From contig WBXJ01000180.1 of assembly GCA_008933045.1 (NCBI GenBank), positions 1 to 5,938 of the forward strand: DNA of 5,938 nt, written 5' to 3'. Below are positions 1 to 5,859 of the stretch, piece by piece (position 1 is the first letter of the stretch; each line of letters starts with the position of its first letter). This stretch comes from Verrucomicrobiota bacterium. Lineage in GTDB: Bacteria; Verrucomicrobiota; Verrucomicrobiia; Limisphaerales; SXQI01. A model generated the notes under the pieces. It saw only the letters and a list, made by a program, of their open reading frames with translations, did no database searches and was not told where the DNA came from. A program made the position numbers and the translations under genes.

Positions 1-84
1 ATCTGCCCTACTGACATTAGCACCTGCTAAAAGCGTCAACAAGGCCACGACGATACTGAATCGGGCTGGTTTAGGCATTTTCAT
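1..84 (-). CDS. N-terminus of a secreted protein (partial, runs off left edge)
   Basis: An open frame starts at ATG 84-82 and stays open to base 1, giving 28 codons. The peptide reads as a Sec signal peptide: a basic n-region (MKMPKPAR), a hydrophobic core (FSIVVALLTLLAGA) and a short polar end, VSRA-D, with a plausible signal peptidase I site after the last Ala. The mature protein lies outside the window, so its function cannot be named. A second in-frame ATG at 78-76 is a possible alternative start. No Shine-Dalgarno sequence is visible. An out-of-frame ATG four bases upstream (88-86) opens a five-codon frame that overlaps the start. The gene follows the pilin-like gene on the same strand after a 120-bp gap. 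In Verrucomicrobiota such pilin-like genes often neighbour secreted enzymes, but that does not identify this one. Confidence 0.72.
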   Translation of the reverse strand, partial: MKMPKPARFSIVVALLTLLAGANVSRAD

Positions 85-124
85 ACATGGGTTTTGTTTT
101 TAATTACATTGGTGGAACATGGAC

Positions 125-153
125 TTTTTACCGCATCGAAATCAAGAATTCAA
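125..153 (-). promoter_or_regulatory. Possible sigma70-type promoter for the left-edge secreted protein
   Basis: On the minus strand, TTGAAT (153-148) and TAAAAA (130-125) are separated by 17 bases. Each matches 4 of 6 consensus positions. Transcription would begin near 117, giving a leader of about 33 nt before the ATG at 84. The match is weak, in AT-rich DNA where chance matches are common. Confidence 0.2.
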
Positions 154-204
154 GAGAAAACGCACAATTTCGCTTCCTGCAGGATATTCTTATAAATTTA
201 AAGT

Positions 205-1113
205 TTATTTACCCCAATTCTTTGGGCGGGTTGTGCGCATCTGGAGCCATCCCACGTCTTTGTTACGCGGGGAGATAGTGTCAGAGGTGCGAGCTTCGGT
301 TTGCAGCTTCAAAGGTGGCGTTGTGCGTGGATCAATCCACTTCTTGATTTCGGAATGGCCGTCCGCATACGAAAAACCACACGCTCTATTATGGTAAGAA
401 CCAGGCATATCCATCGTGAACTTATAAATAGCCGGGTTATTGGGTTCAAACCCGTCCATGTGAGTCATAAAATTGCCCCAATTGATGGTGTCTTCTCGCT
501 GGTCGAGGAACACCCAAGTTTCAGACGGCCCTGGGGAGATTTTCTGGTTGGCAAGTTCTGACAACTTGAAATAGAGGTTGTAAGGTGCGGCGAAGGAAAT
601 ACCGCCCGTGCCGCCTCCGAAACCGCCGAGGAAGAAATTCATCGACATGGTGCGAACCCGTGGCTTGCGCTCGCCATTCACCAAAACGTAACTGTGATCG
701 CTCGGGCAACGATAGATCCCCGGGCTTTTGTTGTAGGGCCAAAGGGGGCGGCGGGTAATATCCGCATTCACATCCCAATTTTTAGGATCAGGGCCGAAGC
801 TTAATTCGGTTTGGGTCCAAGCATAGGCATTGTTTGGATCCGTCGCCGTTCCGGAATGGCTGGCATACACCAAACGATCGCTGTTGTCTTCGGCATACAT
901 GCGCCAAGCCATCGTCAATTGTCGATGGTTCGACATACATTGAATGCCTTGCGCTTTTTGTTTTGCTTTACCAAGGGCTGGAAGCAGCATTCCCGCAAGA
1001 ATCGCGATGATTGCGATGACGACCAGTAATTCAATTAAAGTAAATCCTGACAGGGGACGCAGTGATTTTTTGGTAAGCTCAATTGATGGGGAAAAATCAT
1101 TCTTGAGTTTCAT
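205..1113 (-). CDS. Type IV pilin-like (prepilin N-terminal, H-X9-DG) protein
   Basis: A 302-residue protein with a class III (prepilin) signal. A basic 23-residue leader ends in ...RPLSG, the predicted prepilin peptidase cut is before F24, and the expected Glu follows at position 5 of the mature chain (GFTLIELLVVIAIIAIL). The hydrophobic helix runs into LLPALGKAKQKAQ and CMSNHRQLTMAWRMY, typical of Verrucomicrobiota pseudopilins. The rest is a globular periplasmic or surface domain ending near H241-X9-D251-G252, the H-X9-DG motif known from DUF1559-type proteins. The individual role is unknown; extracellular filaments or secretion-related structures are the usual guess. I chose ATG 1113-1111. 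The frame is open further upstream, but an extension would need a TTG start at 1191 and would give an unusually long 49-residue leader. No Shine-Dalgarno sequence is visible. The TAA stop is at 207-205. Confidence 0.88.
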   Translation of the reverse strand: MKLKNDFSPSIELTKKSLRPLSGFTLIELLVVIAIIAILAGMLLPALGKAKQKAQGIQCMSNHRQLTMAWRMYAEDNSDRLVYASHSGTATDPNNAYAWTQTELSFGPDPKNWDVNADITRRPLWPYNKSPGIYRCPSDHSYVLVNGERKPRVRTMSMNFFLGGFGGGTGGISFAAPYNLYFKLSELANQKISPGPSETWVFLDQREDTINWGNFMTHMDGFEPNNPAIYKFTMDMPGSYHNRACGFSYADGHSEIKKWIDPRTTPPLKLQTEARTSDTISPRNKDVGWLQMRTTRPKNWGK

Positions 1114-1169
1114 ACATTTTGAGTCGTTGAATGCTTCAATGGGCAGCAATTCGTGCTTGACCGTAAGTG

Positions 1170-1198
1170 AAGATATGTTTTGGTTTAACAAATCCCAA
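1170..1198 (-). promoter_or_regulatory. Possible promoter of the pilin-like gene
   Basis: On the minus strand, TTGGGA (1198-1193) and TATCTT (1175-1170) are 17 bases apart, each matching 4 of 6 consensus positions. A start near 1163 would give a leader of about 50 nt before ATG 1113. It would also fall inside any protein begun at the TTG at 1191, so it agrees with the ATG start. This is a weak sequence-only call. Confidence 0.25.
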
Positions 1199-1233
1199 CG
1201 CCACAGTCAAGACCAATAAATTAAATTAAGTGA

Positions 1234-1487
1234 ATCATCGTTGACTACATACAGTTGATTGACGGGGGTGGGGGCCCTGAGAATCGAACCGATGAAGTGG
1301 GAAGAATCTCGAAAGGACTGAAGGCGATGGCAAAGAAGCTTGAGATTCCCCTGCTGGAATTGATAAAAACCGAAAGGGCCCCAAGGGGGATGTTGCCCTA
1401 GTCTTTCACAAGACCTTCACCCGCTACCAACGCCCACGGTACTCCGGTGAGTGCGCCTCCGTTGAAAATAGAAATCGACCAAGGTAA
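1234..1487 (+). pseudogene. dnaB: Decayed fragment of a DnaB-type replicative helicase
   Basis: Two pieces of a DnaB C-terminal RecA-like domain are readable in different frames. Frame A (1234-1401) reads IIVDYIQLIDGGG, then ENRTDEVGRISKGLKAMAKK, then LEIPLLELI. This corresponds to the Walker B strand (family: IVVDYLQL) and the following ENRxxEIxxISRSLKALAKEL helix. Frame B (about 1362-1487) reads KNRKGPKGDVALVF, then HKTFTRYQ, matching the family's C-terminal KxRNGPxGxVxLxFxxxxTRF, and ends at TAA 1485-1487. The stretch that normally joins them, including the SQLNR and RESGSIEQDAD motifs (about 55 residues in E. coli DnaB), is absent, and the frame changes at about 1362-1368. The N-terminal domain and Walker A are missing, and a TGA (1231-1233) precedes the first piece. 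It is the only coding trace on the plus strand. The host must have a working helicase gene elsewhere. The source could be an old duplication or a phage copy; the sequence does not decide. Confidence 0.8.
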
Positions 1488-1517
1488 CGAGGGTACTTCA
1501 CCCCGCCGATGAACAAT

Positions 1518-1560
1518 CGCCAAGAGGCTTGGCGTCCTCGCGTGCCCCGCTAATCGGGGC
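1518..1560. repeat. Pair of GC-rich hairpins, REP-like, between the dnaB relic and the hydrolase gene
   Basis: There are two perfect inverted repeats in tandem. CGCCAAG (1518-1524) and CTTGGCG (1528-1534) form a 7-bp stem around AGG. GCCCCG (1544-1549) and CGGGGC (1555-1560) form a 6-bp stem around CTAAT. Nine bases separate them. They begin 41 bases past the hydrolase stop, so they could terminate or stabilise that transcript, but no T-run follows on the minus strand. The paired arrangement resembles bacterial REP/BIME elements, which only a genome-wide copy count could establish. Confidence 0.5.
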
Positions 1561-1601
1561 GGGTAGGGCGTCAATCATTGAAAACGAACCCCCTGCAACC
1601 A

Positions 1602-2687
1602 TCACTTCGGCCGAGCTTCAAAGCGACCGACCGGGAAACCCTCCGCGTAAGAAATCACGTACGCCCCGTCACTCGTGACGTAGCGCACTTCCTCGCGGCG
1701 CTCGAAGTCGGTGGCGGTCTTGCGCTCCAGCGCCTCGGGGCCATCGCAACGCACCCACTTGCCAGCCACGTGTTGCGGGATGAGCGTGCGATTGCCGAGA
1801 GCGTGACCGGTGGTGGTGAACACCTTGCCATCCACCATTTCCTTCGTCACCCAGACTGGCACGATGTCCAGTCCGGCGCGCCGCAGGTTCGCAACCATTT
1901 CCTCGCCGTCGCTCCGGCAGGTCGTGTCGTCGACACCGTGGACCGAAACGATCTTCGTGGTGGTGCCAAGACGCTTCATCTCGGCGAGGTGTGCGGGGTG
2001 GCCAACGAAGCGGATTTCCTGCGCCCCCGGTGAGAGGAAGTTTGGACTGGCCGTGTCGCGACTCCAACGCGCGTTGAGACTGTTGGCGGCGGGCAGGTTG
2101 TAGGCCAGCGCGTCGCTGAGTTTCTTCATGCCACACATGTCCACAACACAGGCGAAGGTGCGCGGCGCGAGCTTGTTCGCCATCAGCGTCACATTGCCGC
2201 CACCCGAGCCGCCGGTGGCAAAGAGTCGCCCCCGGCCAAACGGTTGTTTCGATGAATCAAGTTCGTGGAAGACAAGCCACACCGCGCGCAAGGCATCCAG
2301 CCCTTGCAGCCAGCCAAAGTCGTATGGCTCCGGTCCTTTGATGGAATCTTCGGGCCCACTCTGAAGATAATTCACGCAGAGCGCGATGACGTTGAACTCC
2401 CTCGCCAGCGCTTGTGGACTCGCGGTCCCATCGCAGTCGTTGCCGCCCCAGTTGTGCAGCGTCAGAAAAATGCCCGTGCGCGATCCGATACTGGAGCGCG
2501 TCCCGTCCGGGTAATGAATAAGCACCCGCACCTGGCGTGGCCCAGGACGCAACGGCCACTCTTGCGCGGGGATCATTACCGCACCGTCGCGTTCGGGGAG
2601 TTTGGGCCACACCGGGTCGGCCGCGTTGAGAAGAGTTACTGAAAGCGCCAACCCGGTGACGACCGAGGAAGCAGGGAAAAATTTCAT
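1602..2687 (-). CDS. Secreted alpha/beta-hydrolase, substrate unknown
   Basis: A 361-residue protein starting at ATG 2687-2685. Residues 1-22 form a Sec signal peptide (core VVTGLALSVTLL, likely cleavage at LNA-ADP). The rest reads as an alpha/beta-hydrolase: an N-terminal strand with HNWGG (78-82) in the usual oxyanion-loop position; the nucleophile elbow G-G-S161-G-G inside LFATGGSGGGN; an acid in HGVDD (250-254, probably Asp254); and a late histidine in TTTGHALGN (His295). The order Ser-Asp-His is canonical for esterases and peptidases of this fold. Six cysteines in the mature part could form disulfides, which fits an exported enzyme. It may belong to a DUF2920-like or polyhydroxybutyrate-depolymerase-like group, but I cannot assign a substrate. 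It appears monocistronic. Its base composition looks more GC-rich than the pilin gene or the flanking spacers, which could reflect a different history. No Shine-Dalgarno sequence is visible. Confidence 0.85.
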   Translation of the reverse strand: MKFFPASSVVTGLALSVTLLNAADPVWPKLPERDGAVMIPAQEWPLRPGPRQVRVLIHYPDGTRSSIGSRTGIFLTLHNWGGNDCDGTASPQALAREFNVIALCVNYLQSGPEDSIKGPEPYDFGWLQGLDALRAVWLVFHELDSSKQPFGRGRLFATGGSGGGNVTLMANKLAPRTFACVVDMCGMKKLSDALAYNLPAANSLNARWSRDTASPNFLSPGAQEIRFVGHPAHLAEMKRLGTTTKIVSVHGVDDTTCRSDGEEMVANLRRAGLDIVPVWVTKEMVDGKVFTTTGHALGNRTLIPQHVAGKWVRCDGPEALERKTATDFERREEVRYVTSDGAYVISYAEGFPVGRFEARPK

Positions 2688-2693
2688 GGCGAC

Positions 2694-2722
2694 AGAATCG
2701 GCAAAGTGGCGAGGCTTGTCAA
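2694..2722 (-). promoter_or_regulatory. Possible promoter of the hydrolase gene
   Basis: A perfect minus-strand TTGACA lies at 2722-2717. After 17 bases comes GATTCT (2699-2694), which matches the -10 consensus at only 3 of 6 positions. Transcription would start at or just before the ATG at 2687, implying a leaderless or near-leaderless message. That would fit the missing Shine-Dalgarno sequence, but the weak -10 keeps this tentative. Confidence 0.25.
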
Positions 2723-2944
2723 ATCGCTTGGAAGAGAGTCAAAGGAAAACGCTTTTATCGTCCCACATGCAAATTCCGCTAAATCGTTTTTGAGAACTGC
2801 ATACAGGGAAGGAGCGATCTGCGCTTTGGACACCTATCCTTTAGAATCTTTTCAATAGAATTCCCTAGGGGTGGGGCTTGACGGCTTTCCTAACTCATCA
2901 GCAAACAGGCTTGAACAAGGGGAGATACGCTGGGTTGTGTTATA

Positions 2945-2971
2945 GAAAACCGTTATAGGAAGCAGGTTTTC
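2945..2971. repeat. 7-bp inverted repeat
   Basis: GAAAACC (2945-2951) is matched by GGTTTTC (2965-2971) around a 13-base loop. TATAG occurs just before the left arm (2941-2945) and again within the loop (2954-2958). It could be a short hairpin or a chance palindrome in AT-rich DNA. Confidence 0.3.
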
Positions 2972-2986
2972 GGTTGCCACGTTTTC

Positions 2987-3013
2987 TTAAGTTGTTGATT
3001 TTAAGCAACTTAA
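2987..3013 (-). terminator. AT-rich hairpin 3' of tRNA-Ser, possible terminator or processing structure
   Basis: TTAAGTTG (2987-2994) and CAACTTAA (3006-3013) are perfect 8-bp arms around an 11-base loop. Read on the minus strand, the hairpin begins six bases beyond the CCA end of the tRNA, a natural place for transcription to stop. No run of T follows on the minus strand (GAAAACG instead), so it does not look like a standard intrinsic terminator. Confidence 0.35.
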
Positions 3014-3018
3014 AGAAC

Positions 3019-3106
3019 TGGAGGAGAGAGGGGGATTCGAACCCCCGTTACCTTTCGGTAATCACGCTTTCCAGGCGTGCGCCTTAAACCACTCAGCCAT
3101 CTCTCC
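3019..3106 (-). tRNA. tRNA-Ser (anticodon GGA)
   Basis: The minus strand folds as a class II tRNA. The acceptor GGAGAGA (3106-3100) pairs with TCTCTCC (3029-3023). The D-arm holds GCTGAGTGGTTTAAGGC. The anticodon stem CACGC/GCGTG encloses the loop CTGGAAA, with anticodon GGA at 3072-3070, which reads UCC and UCU. The long variable arm has stem TACC/GGTA capped by a GAAA tetraloop, the identity element for seryl-tRNA synthetase. The T-arm GGGGG-TTCGAAT-CCCCC follows. CCA is encoded at 3021-3019. The discriminator base (3022) reads as U on the tRNA strand, whereas the bacterial serine tRNAs I know carry G73. The gene lies 76 bp downstream of mutS on the same strand and could be read through from it. 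Confidence 0.97.
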
Positions 3107-3134
3107 AACTATGAGGTGTTAGCATGGCGGAGCG

Positions 3135-3178
3135 GGGCGGGGCACGCAACGTTTTTTGAGAATGTGAAGGGCGGGGCA
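3135..3178. repeat. 10-bp direct repeat in the mutS-tRNA spacer
   Basis: GGGCGGGGCA occurs at 3135-3144 and again at 3169-3178 (plus strand). The spacer has no convincing terminator hairpin, so transcription of mutS may continue into the tRNA. The repeat may be only a product of the locally G-rich composition. Confidence 0.3.
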
Positions 3179-3182
3179 GGGA

Positions 3183-5765
3183 TTATTGGAAGAGGTCTAG
3201 TTGCGGGGGGGCGGGGAGGGCTTGGAGTTGTGTGCGTTCGGCGCGGTGGCGTGGCGTGCTGCGGGGTTTGCCTTCGGGGGTAAGTTCGGAGGCTTCAAGG
3301 TTGGAGAGGATTTCTTTGGCGCGTTCGATAACAGTTTTTGGCACGCCTGCGAGTCGTGCGACTTGGATGCCGTAGCTTTTATCGGTCCCGCCTAGGACGA
3401 TTTTGCGTAGGAAGATGATTTGTTCGTTCCATTCGCGGACGGCCACGTTGTAGTTTTTGATTCGTGTGAGACGCGCGGAAAGCTCGGTGAGTTCGTGGTA
3501 GTGAGTTGCGAAAAGGGTTTTTGCACCGACTTGATTGTGGAGAAATTCGAGGATGGACCACGCAAGGCTGAGGCCGTCAAAGGTGCTGGTGCCGCGACCG
3601 ATTTCATCAAGGATGATGAGGCTGCGGCGGGTGGCGTTGTTGAGGATGTTAGCGGTTTCGCTCATTTCTACCATGAATGTGGATTGACCACGCCAGAGGT
3701 CGTCGCTGGCACCGATGCGGGTGAAGATACGATCGACTAGATCGATGCGGGCGGTGTGAGCAGGGATGAAGGATCCTGTGTGGGCTAGGAGCGTCAGGAG
3801 GGCTACTTGACGGATGTAGGTGCTCTTGCCCGCCATGTTGGGTCCTGTGATGAGAGCGATTTGTTCTTGGTGGTTGTCGAGTCGAGTGTCGTTGGGGACG
3901 AAGCGTTCATCGGTCACGGCTTGGTCAAGAACGGGGTGACGCCCGTTTTCGATGAGGATCAGACCTTCGTCGCGAACGATGGGACGGGTGTATTGGTAAA
4001 GGCGAGCGACTTCTGCGAAACCGGCGAGGACATCGAGTTGTGCGAGGGCGGAAGCGGTGCGTTGAATTTCGGAGAGGTGTGCGATGATGGATTCGCGGAG
4101 TTGTTGGAAGAGTTCGTATTCGAGCTTGGTGGTGCGCTCCTCGGCTCCGAGGATTTTGCCTTCCATGTCTTTCAGCTCGGGCGTGATGTAGCGTTCACCG
4201 TTTGCGACGGTTTGTTTGCGAATATAATGCGGCGGAACTTTATCGAGGTTGGATTTTGTAATCTCAATGTAGTAGCCGAACACGGAGTTGAAACGGATCT
4301 TGAGCGACGCGATTCCGGTGGTCTCAATTTCTTTTTGTTGTAACTGTGCGATCCAATCCTTGCCTCCGCGAGTGGCTTGACGGAGTTCATCGAGGTCTGG
4401 ATTGAAACCATCGCGAATCATTCCGCCGTCTTTTAATGCGAGCGGCGGTTCGTCCACAATCGCTCGGGTGAGGAGATCGACAAGTGTTGGGAGTTCGGCA
4501 AGCTCTTGGGTCAGTTGTTGGGTAAGATCGATCTCTGGGACAAAAGTCGGTTGCGGTGCAGGGATGAAATCTTCCTGCACAAAGTTTGGCAGACGCAGAG
4601 TGGATGGAGAGCTGAGTGGGGCGAGTAGAGTTCGGACGGGGGGCACCGTCTGCAACGCGATCCGGAGGGATTGTAAATCGCGGGCGTTGCCACTACCCAT
4701 ACTGAGCCGACTGAGGGTGCGCTCAAGATCGCGGACCTCGGCAAGATGCACGCGGAAAGGTTCAAGGATTTCGGGATGATCAAGCCATTGTTGGACGGCT
4801 GATTGGCGTTGATGAATTGCTGCAACCGAAGCGAGAGGTTGAGTTAACCAATCGCGCAATCGGCGTGCGCCCATGGGAGTCGCGGTGCGGTTCAAGGCGC
4901 CGTAAAGCGACGCGGTGCGGGCCGAGGATTCTTGTTGAGGCTCGAGCACTTCCAATGTGCGCAAGGTGGTGCTATCCAGCACGAGGTAATCGGTGGCCTG
5001 ATAATAATTAAGGCGAGTGAGATGGGAAAGGTCACGGCGCAAGTGTTGGCCGATATAATGGAGCAAGCCGCCCGCCGCACCGATGGCAGAGGGACGATCA
5101 CGTAACCCAAAACCATCCAACGAGGCGACCTTGAAATGATCTCGCAGCGCATAGAGCGAAGTCTCCAAAGCGAACACCCAACCTTCATGGCTGCTGGCGA
5201 TGGGAAAAGTGCGACGGAGTAGTTCCTGCAACGGTCGTTGATCGTCGGGAAAAATAATTTCTACAGGTCGAAGCCGCTCCAACTCTGTCGTCAGTGCGAG
5301 ATCGCCAGTCACTTCCGTGACTTTGAAATCGCCGGTTGTTAAATCCACAACGGCGAGACCGAAGATTTTTCCGGAACCAAAAATTCCGGCGACGAAATTA
5401 TTTCGCTCCGCCGTGAGTAACCGATCATCGAAATGTGTACCCGGGCTGAGAATCTGGGTGACTTCGCGTTTGACGAGTTGGCCTGGGCGTGCTTCTTCGA
5501 CCTGATCGCAGATCGCGACTTTGCGTCCTGATTTGAGAATGCGTGCGATGTAACCGTTGGCCGCATGAAAGGGGATACCACACATCGGAACCGCGCCCCG
5601 CTTGGTCAAAGCGACGTTGAGGATGGGAGCTGCGACCTGCGCATCCTCAAAAAACATTTCGTAAAAATCTCCCAAACGAAAGAAGAGTAACGCACCTGCG
5701 GGCAGATCGCGCTTGATTCGCTGATACTGCGCCATCATCGGTGTGAGTTGAATATCACTCGCCAT
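3183..5765 (-). CDS. mutS: DNA mismatch repair protein MutS
   Basis: An 860-residue, full-length MutS (E. coli: 853). It binds mispaired or looped DNA and uses ATP to recruit MutL. The mismatch-recognition domain (about 8-118) has the F-x-E motif at F34-Y35-E36 in LGDFYEMFFEDA, with F34 the predicted base-stacking residue. Connector (about 127-250) and lever/clamp domains (about 260-590) follow. The ATPase domain has Walker A GPNMAGKST (641-649), Walker B LIILDE (716-721) with the signature DEIGRGTSTFDG (720-731), and FATHYHEL (752-759). The helix-turn-helix dimer segment (SYGIQVARLAGVP, about 797-809) is intact. A basic, proline-rich tail ends in QLDLF (855-859), a consensus beta-clamp-binding motif, one residue before the stop. 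The start ATG (5765-5763) fits the usual MutS N-terminus; no Shine-Dalgarno sequence precedes it. A C7 run lies five codons before the end of the protein. No key residue is missing. Confidence 0.98.
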   Translation of the reverse strand: MASDIQLTPMMAQYQRIKRDLPAGALLFFRLGDFYEMFFEDAQVAAPILNVALTKRGAVPMCGIPFHAANGYIARILKSGRKVAICDQVEEARPGQLVKREVTQILSPGTHFDDRLLTAERNNFVAGIFGSGKIFGLAVVDLTTGDFKVTEVTGDLALTTELERLRPVEIIFPDDQRPLQELLRRTFPIASSHEGWVFALETSLYALRDHFKVASLDGFGLRDRPSAIGAAGGLLHYIGQHLRRDLSHLTRLNYYQATDYLVLDSTTLRTLEVLEPQQESSARTASLYGALNRTATPMGARRLRDWLTQPLASVAAIHQRQSAVQQWLDHPEILEPFRVHLAEVRDLERTLSRLSMGSGNARDLQSLRIALQTVPPVRTLLAPLSSPSTLRLPNFVQEDFIPAPQPTFVPEIDLTQQLTQELAELPTLVDLLTRAIVDEPPLALKDGGMIRDGFNPDLDELRQATRGGKDWIAQLQQKEIETTGIASLKIRFNSVFGYYIEITKSNLDKVPPHYIRKQTVANGERYITPELKDMEGKILGAEERTTKLEYELFQQLRESIIAHLSEIQRTASALAQLDVLAGFAEVARLYQYTRPIVRDEGLILIENGRHPVLDQAVTDERFVPNDTRLDNHQEQIALITGPNMAGKSTYIRQVALLTLLAHTGSFIPAHTARIDLVDRIFTRIGASDDLWRGQSTFMVEMSETANILNNATRRSLIILDEIGRGTSTFDGLSLAWSILEFLHNQVGAKTLFATHYHELTELSARLTRIKNYNVAVREWNEQIIFLRKIVLGGTDKSYGIQVARLAGVPKTVIERAKEILSNLEASELTPEGKPRSTPRHRAERTQLQALPAPPQLDLFQ
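3205..3220 (+). other. G-quadruplex motif and G7 run in the mutS template strand
   Basis: The plus strand reads G7-C-G4-A-G3. This can be parsed as four G-triplets with one-base loops (3205-3207, 3209-3211, 3213-3215, 3218-3220), a compact quadruplex motif. It lies opposite the codons for the Leu-Pro-Ala-Pro-Pro linker just before the clamp-binding tail of MutS. The coding strand and mRNA are C-rich here, so any quadruplex would form in DNA, in the template strand. Quadruplex formation is inferred from pattern only. Confidence 0.45.
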
Positions 5766-5859
5766 GTCGGAGGAACGTTACGAACCTTCGCGCTTCACAC
5801 AACGCAAAATTTGTAGGCCACAGCAGTGAAGAATCGTTGCAGATTTCGAGTGTGAAGAG

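Larger units (their letters stand above)
2688..3018. other. Gene-free stretch between the hydrolase gene and tRNA-Ser
   Basis: This 331-bp region shows no reading frame with recognisable protein similarity on either strand. The left end (2688-2722) holds the possible hydrolase promoter. The right end holds two inverted repeats, described separately. The central part (about 2723-2944) shows nothing I can name: no tRNA-like fold, transposase remnant or riboswitch core. Confidence 0.6.

Noticed and set aside
1279..1292. tRNA T-arm-like string GAATCGAACC, suggesting an attachment-site copy of the tRNA 3' end.
   Set aside because: It is explained as codons of the dnaB relic (ENRT). It does not match the tRNA-Ser T-arm beyond a few bases, and no stem forms.
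1306..1401. C-terminal end of an Xre-type DNA-binding regulator (LKAMAKKLEIPLLELI pattern).
   Set aside because: The upstream residues (IIVDYIQLI and ENRTDEVGRIS) and the downstream second-frame text fit DnaB in register over a much longer stretch.
1669..2136. A 155-codon minus-strand frame within the hydrolase gene.
   Set aside because: It is an Arg/Pro-rich off-frame reading of a GC-rich gene that has a full catalytic triad and signal peptide in the other frame.
2723..2944. Possible small gene or transposase relic in the hydrolase-tRNA spacer.
   Set aside because: All frames are broken by frequent stops and no translated stretch resembles a known family.
3807..4343. A 178-codon plus-strand open frame opposite mutS.
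   Set aside because: It is antisense to the conserved MutS ATPase and clamp domains, has no recognisable motif, and its composition is what the complement of mutS codons would give.
5769..5774. GGAGGA as a ribosome binding site for a divergent plus-strand gene.
   Set aside because: No start codon at suitable spacing opens a meaningful plus-strand frame through 5938. The string is on the wrong strand to serve mutS.
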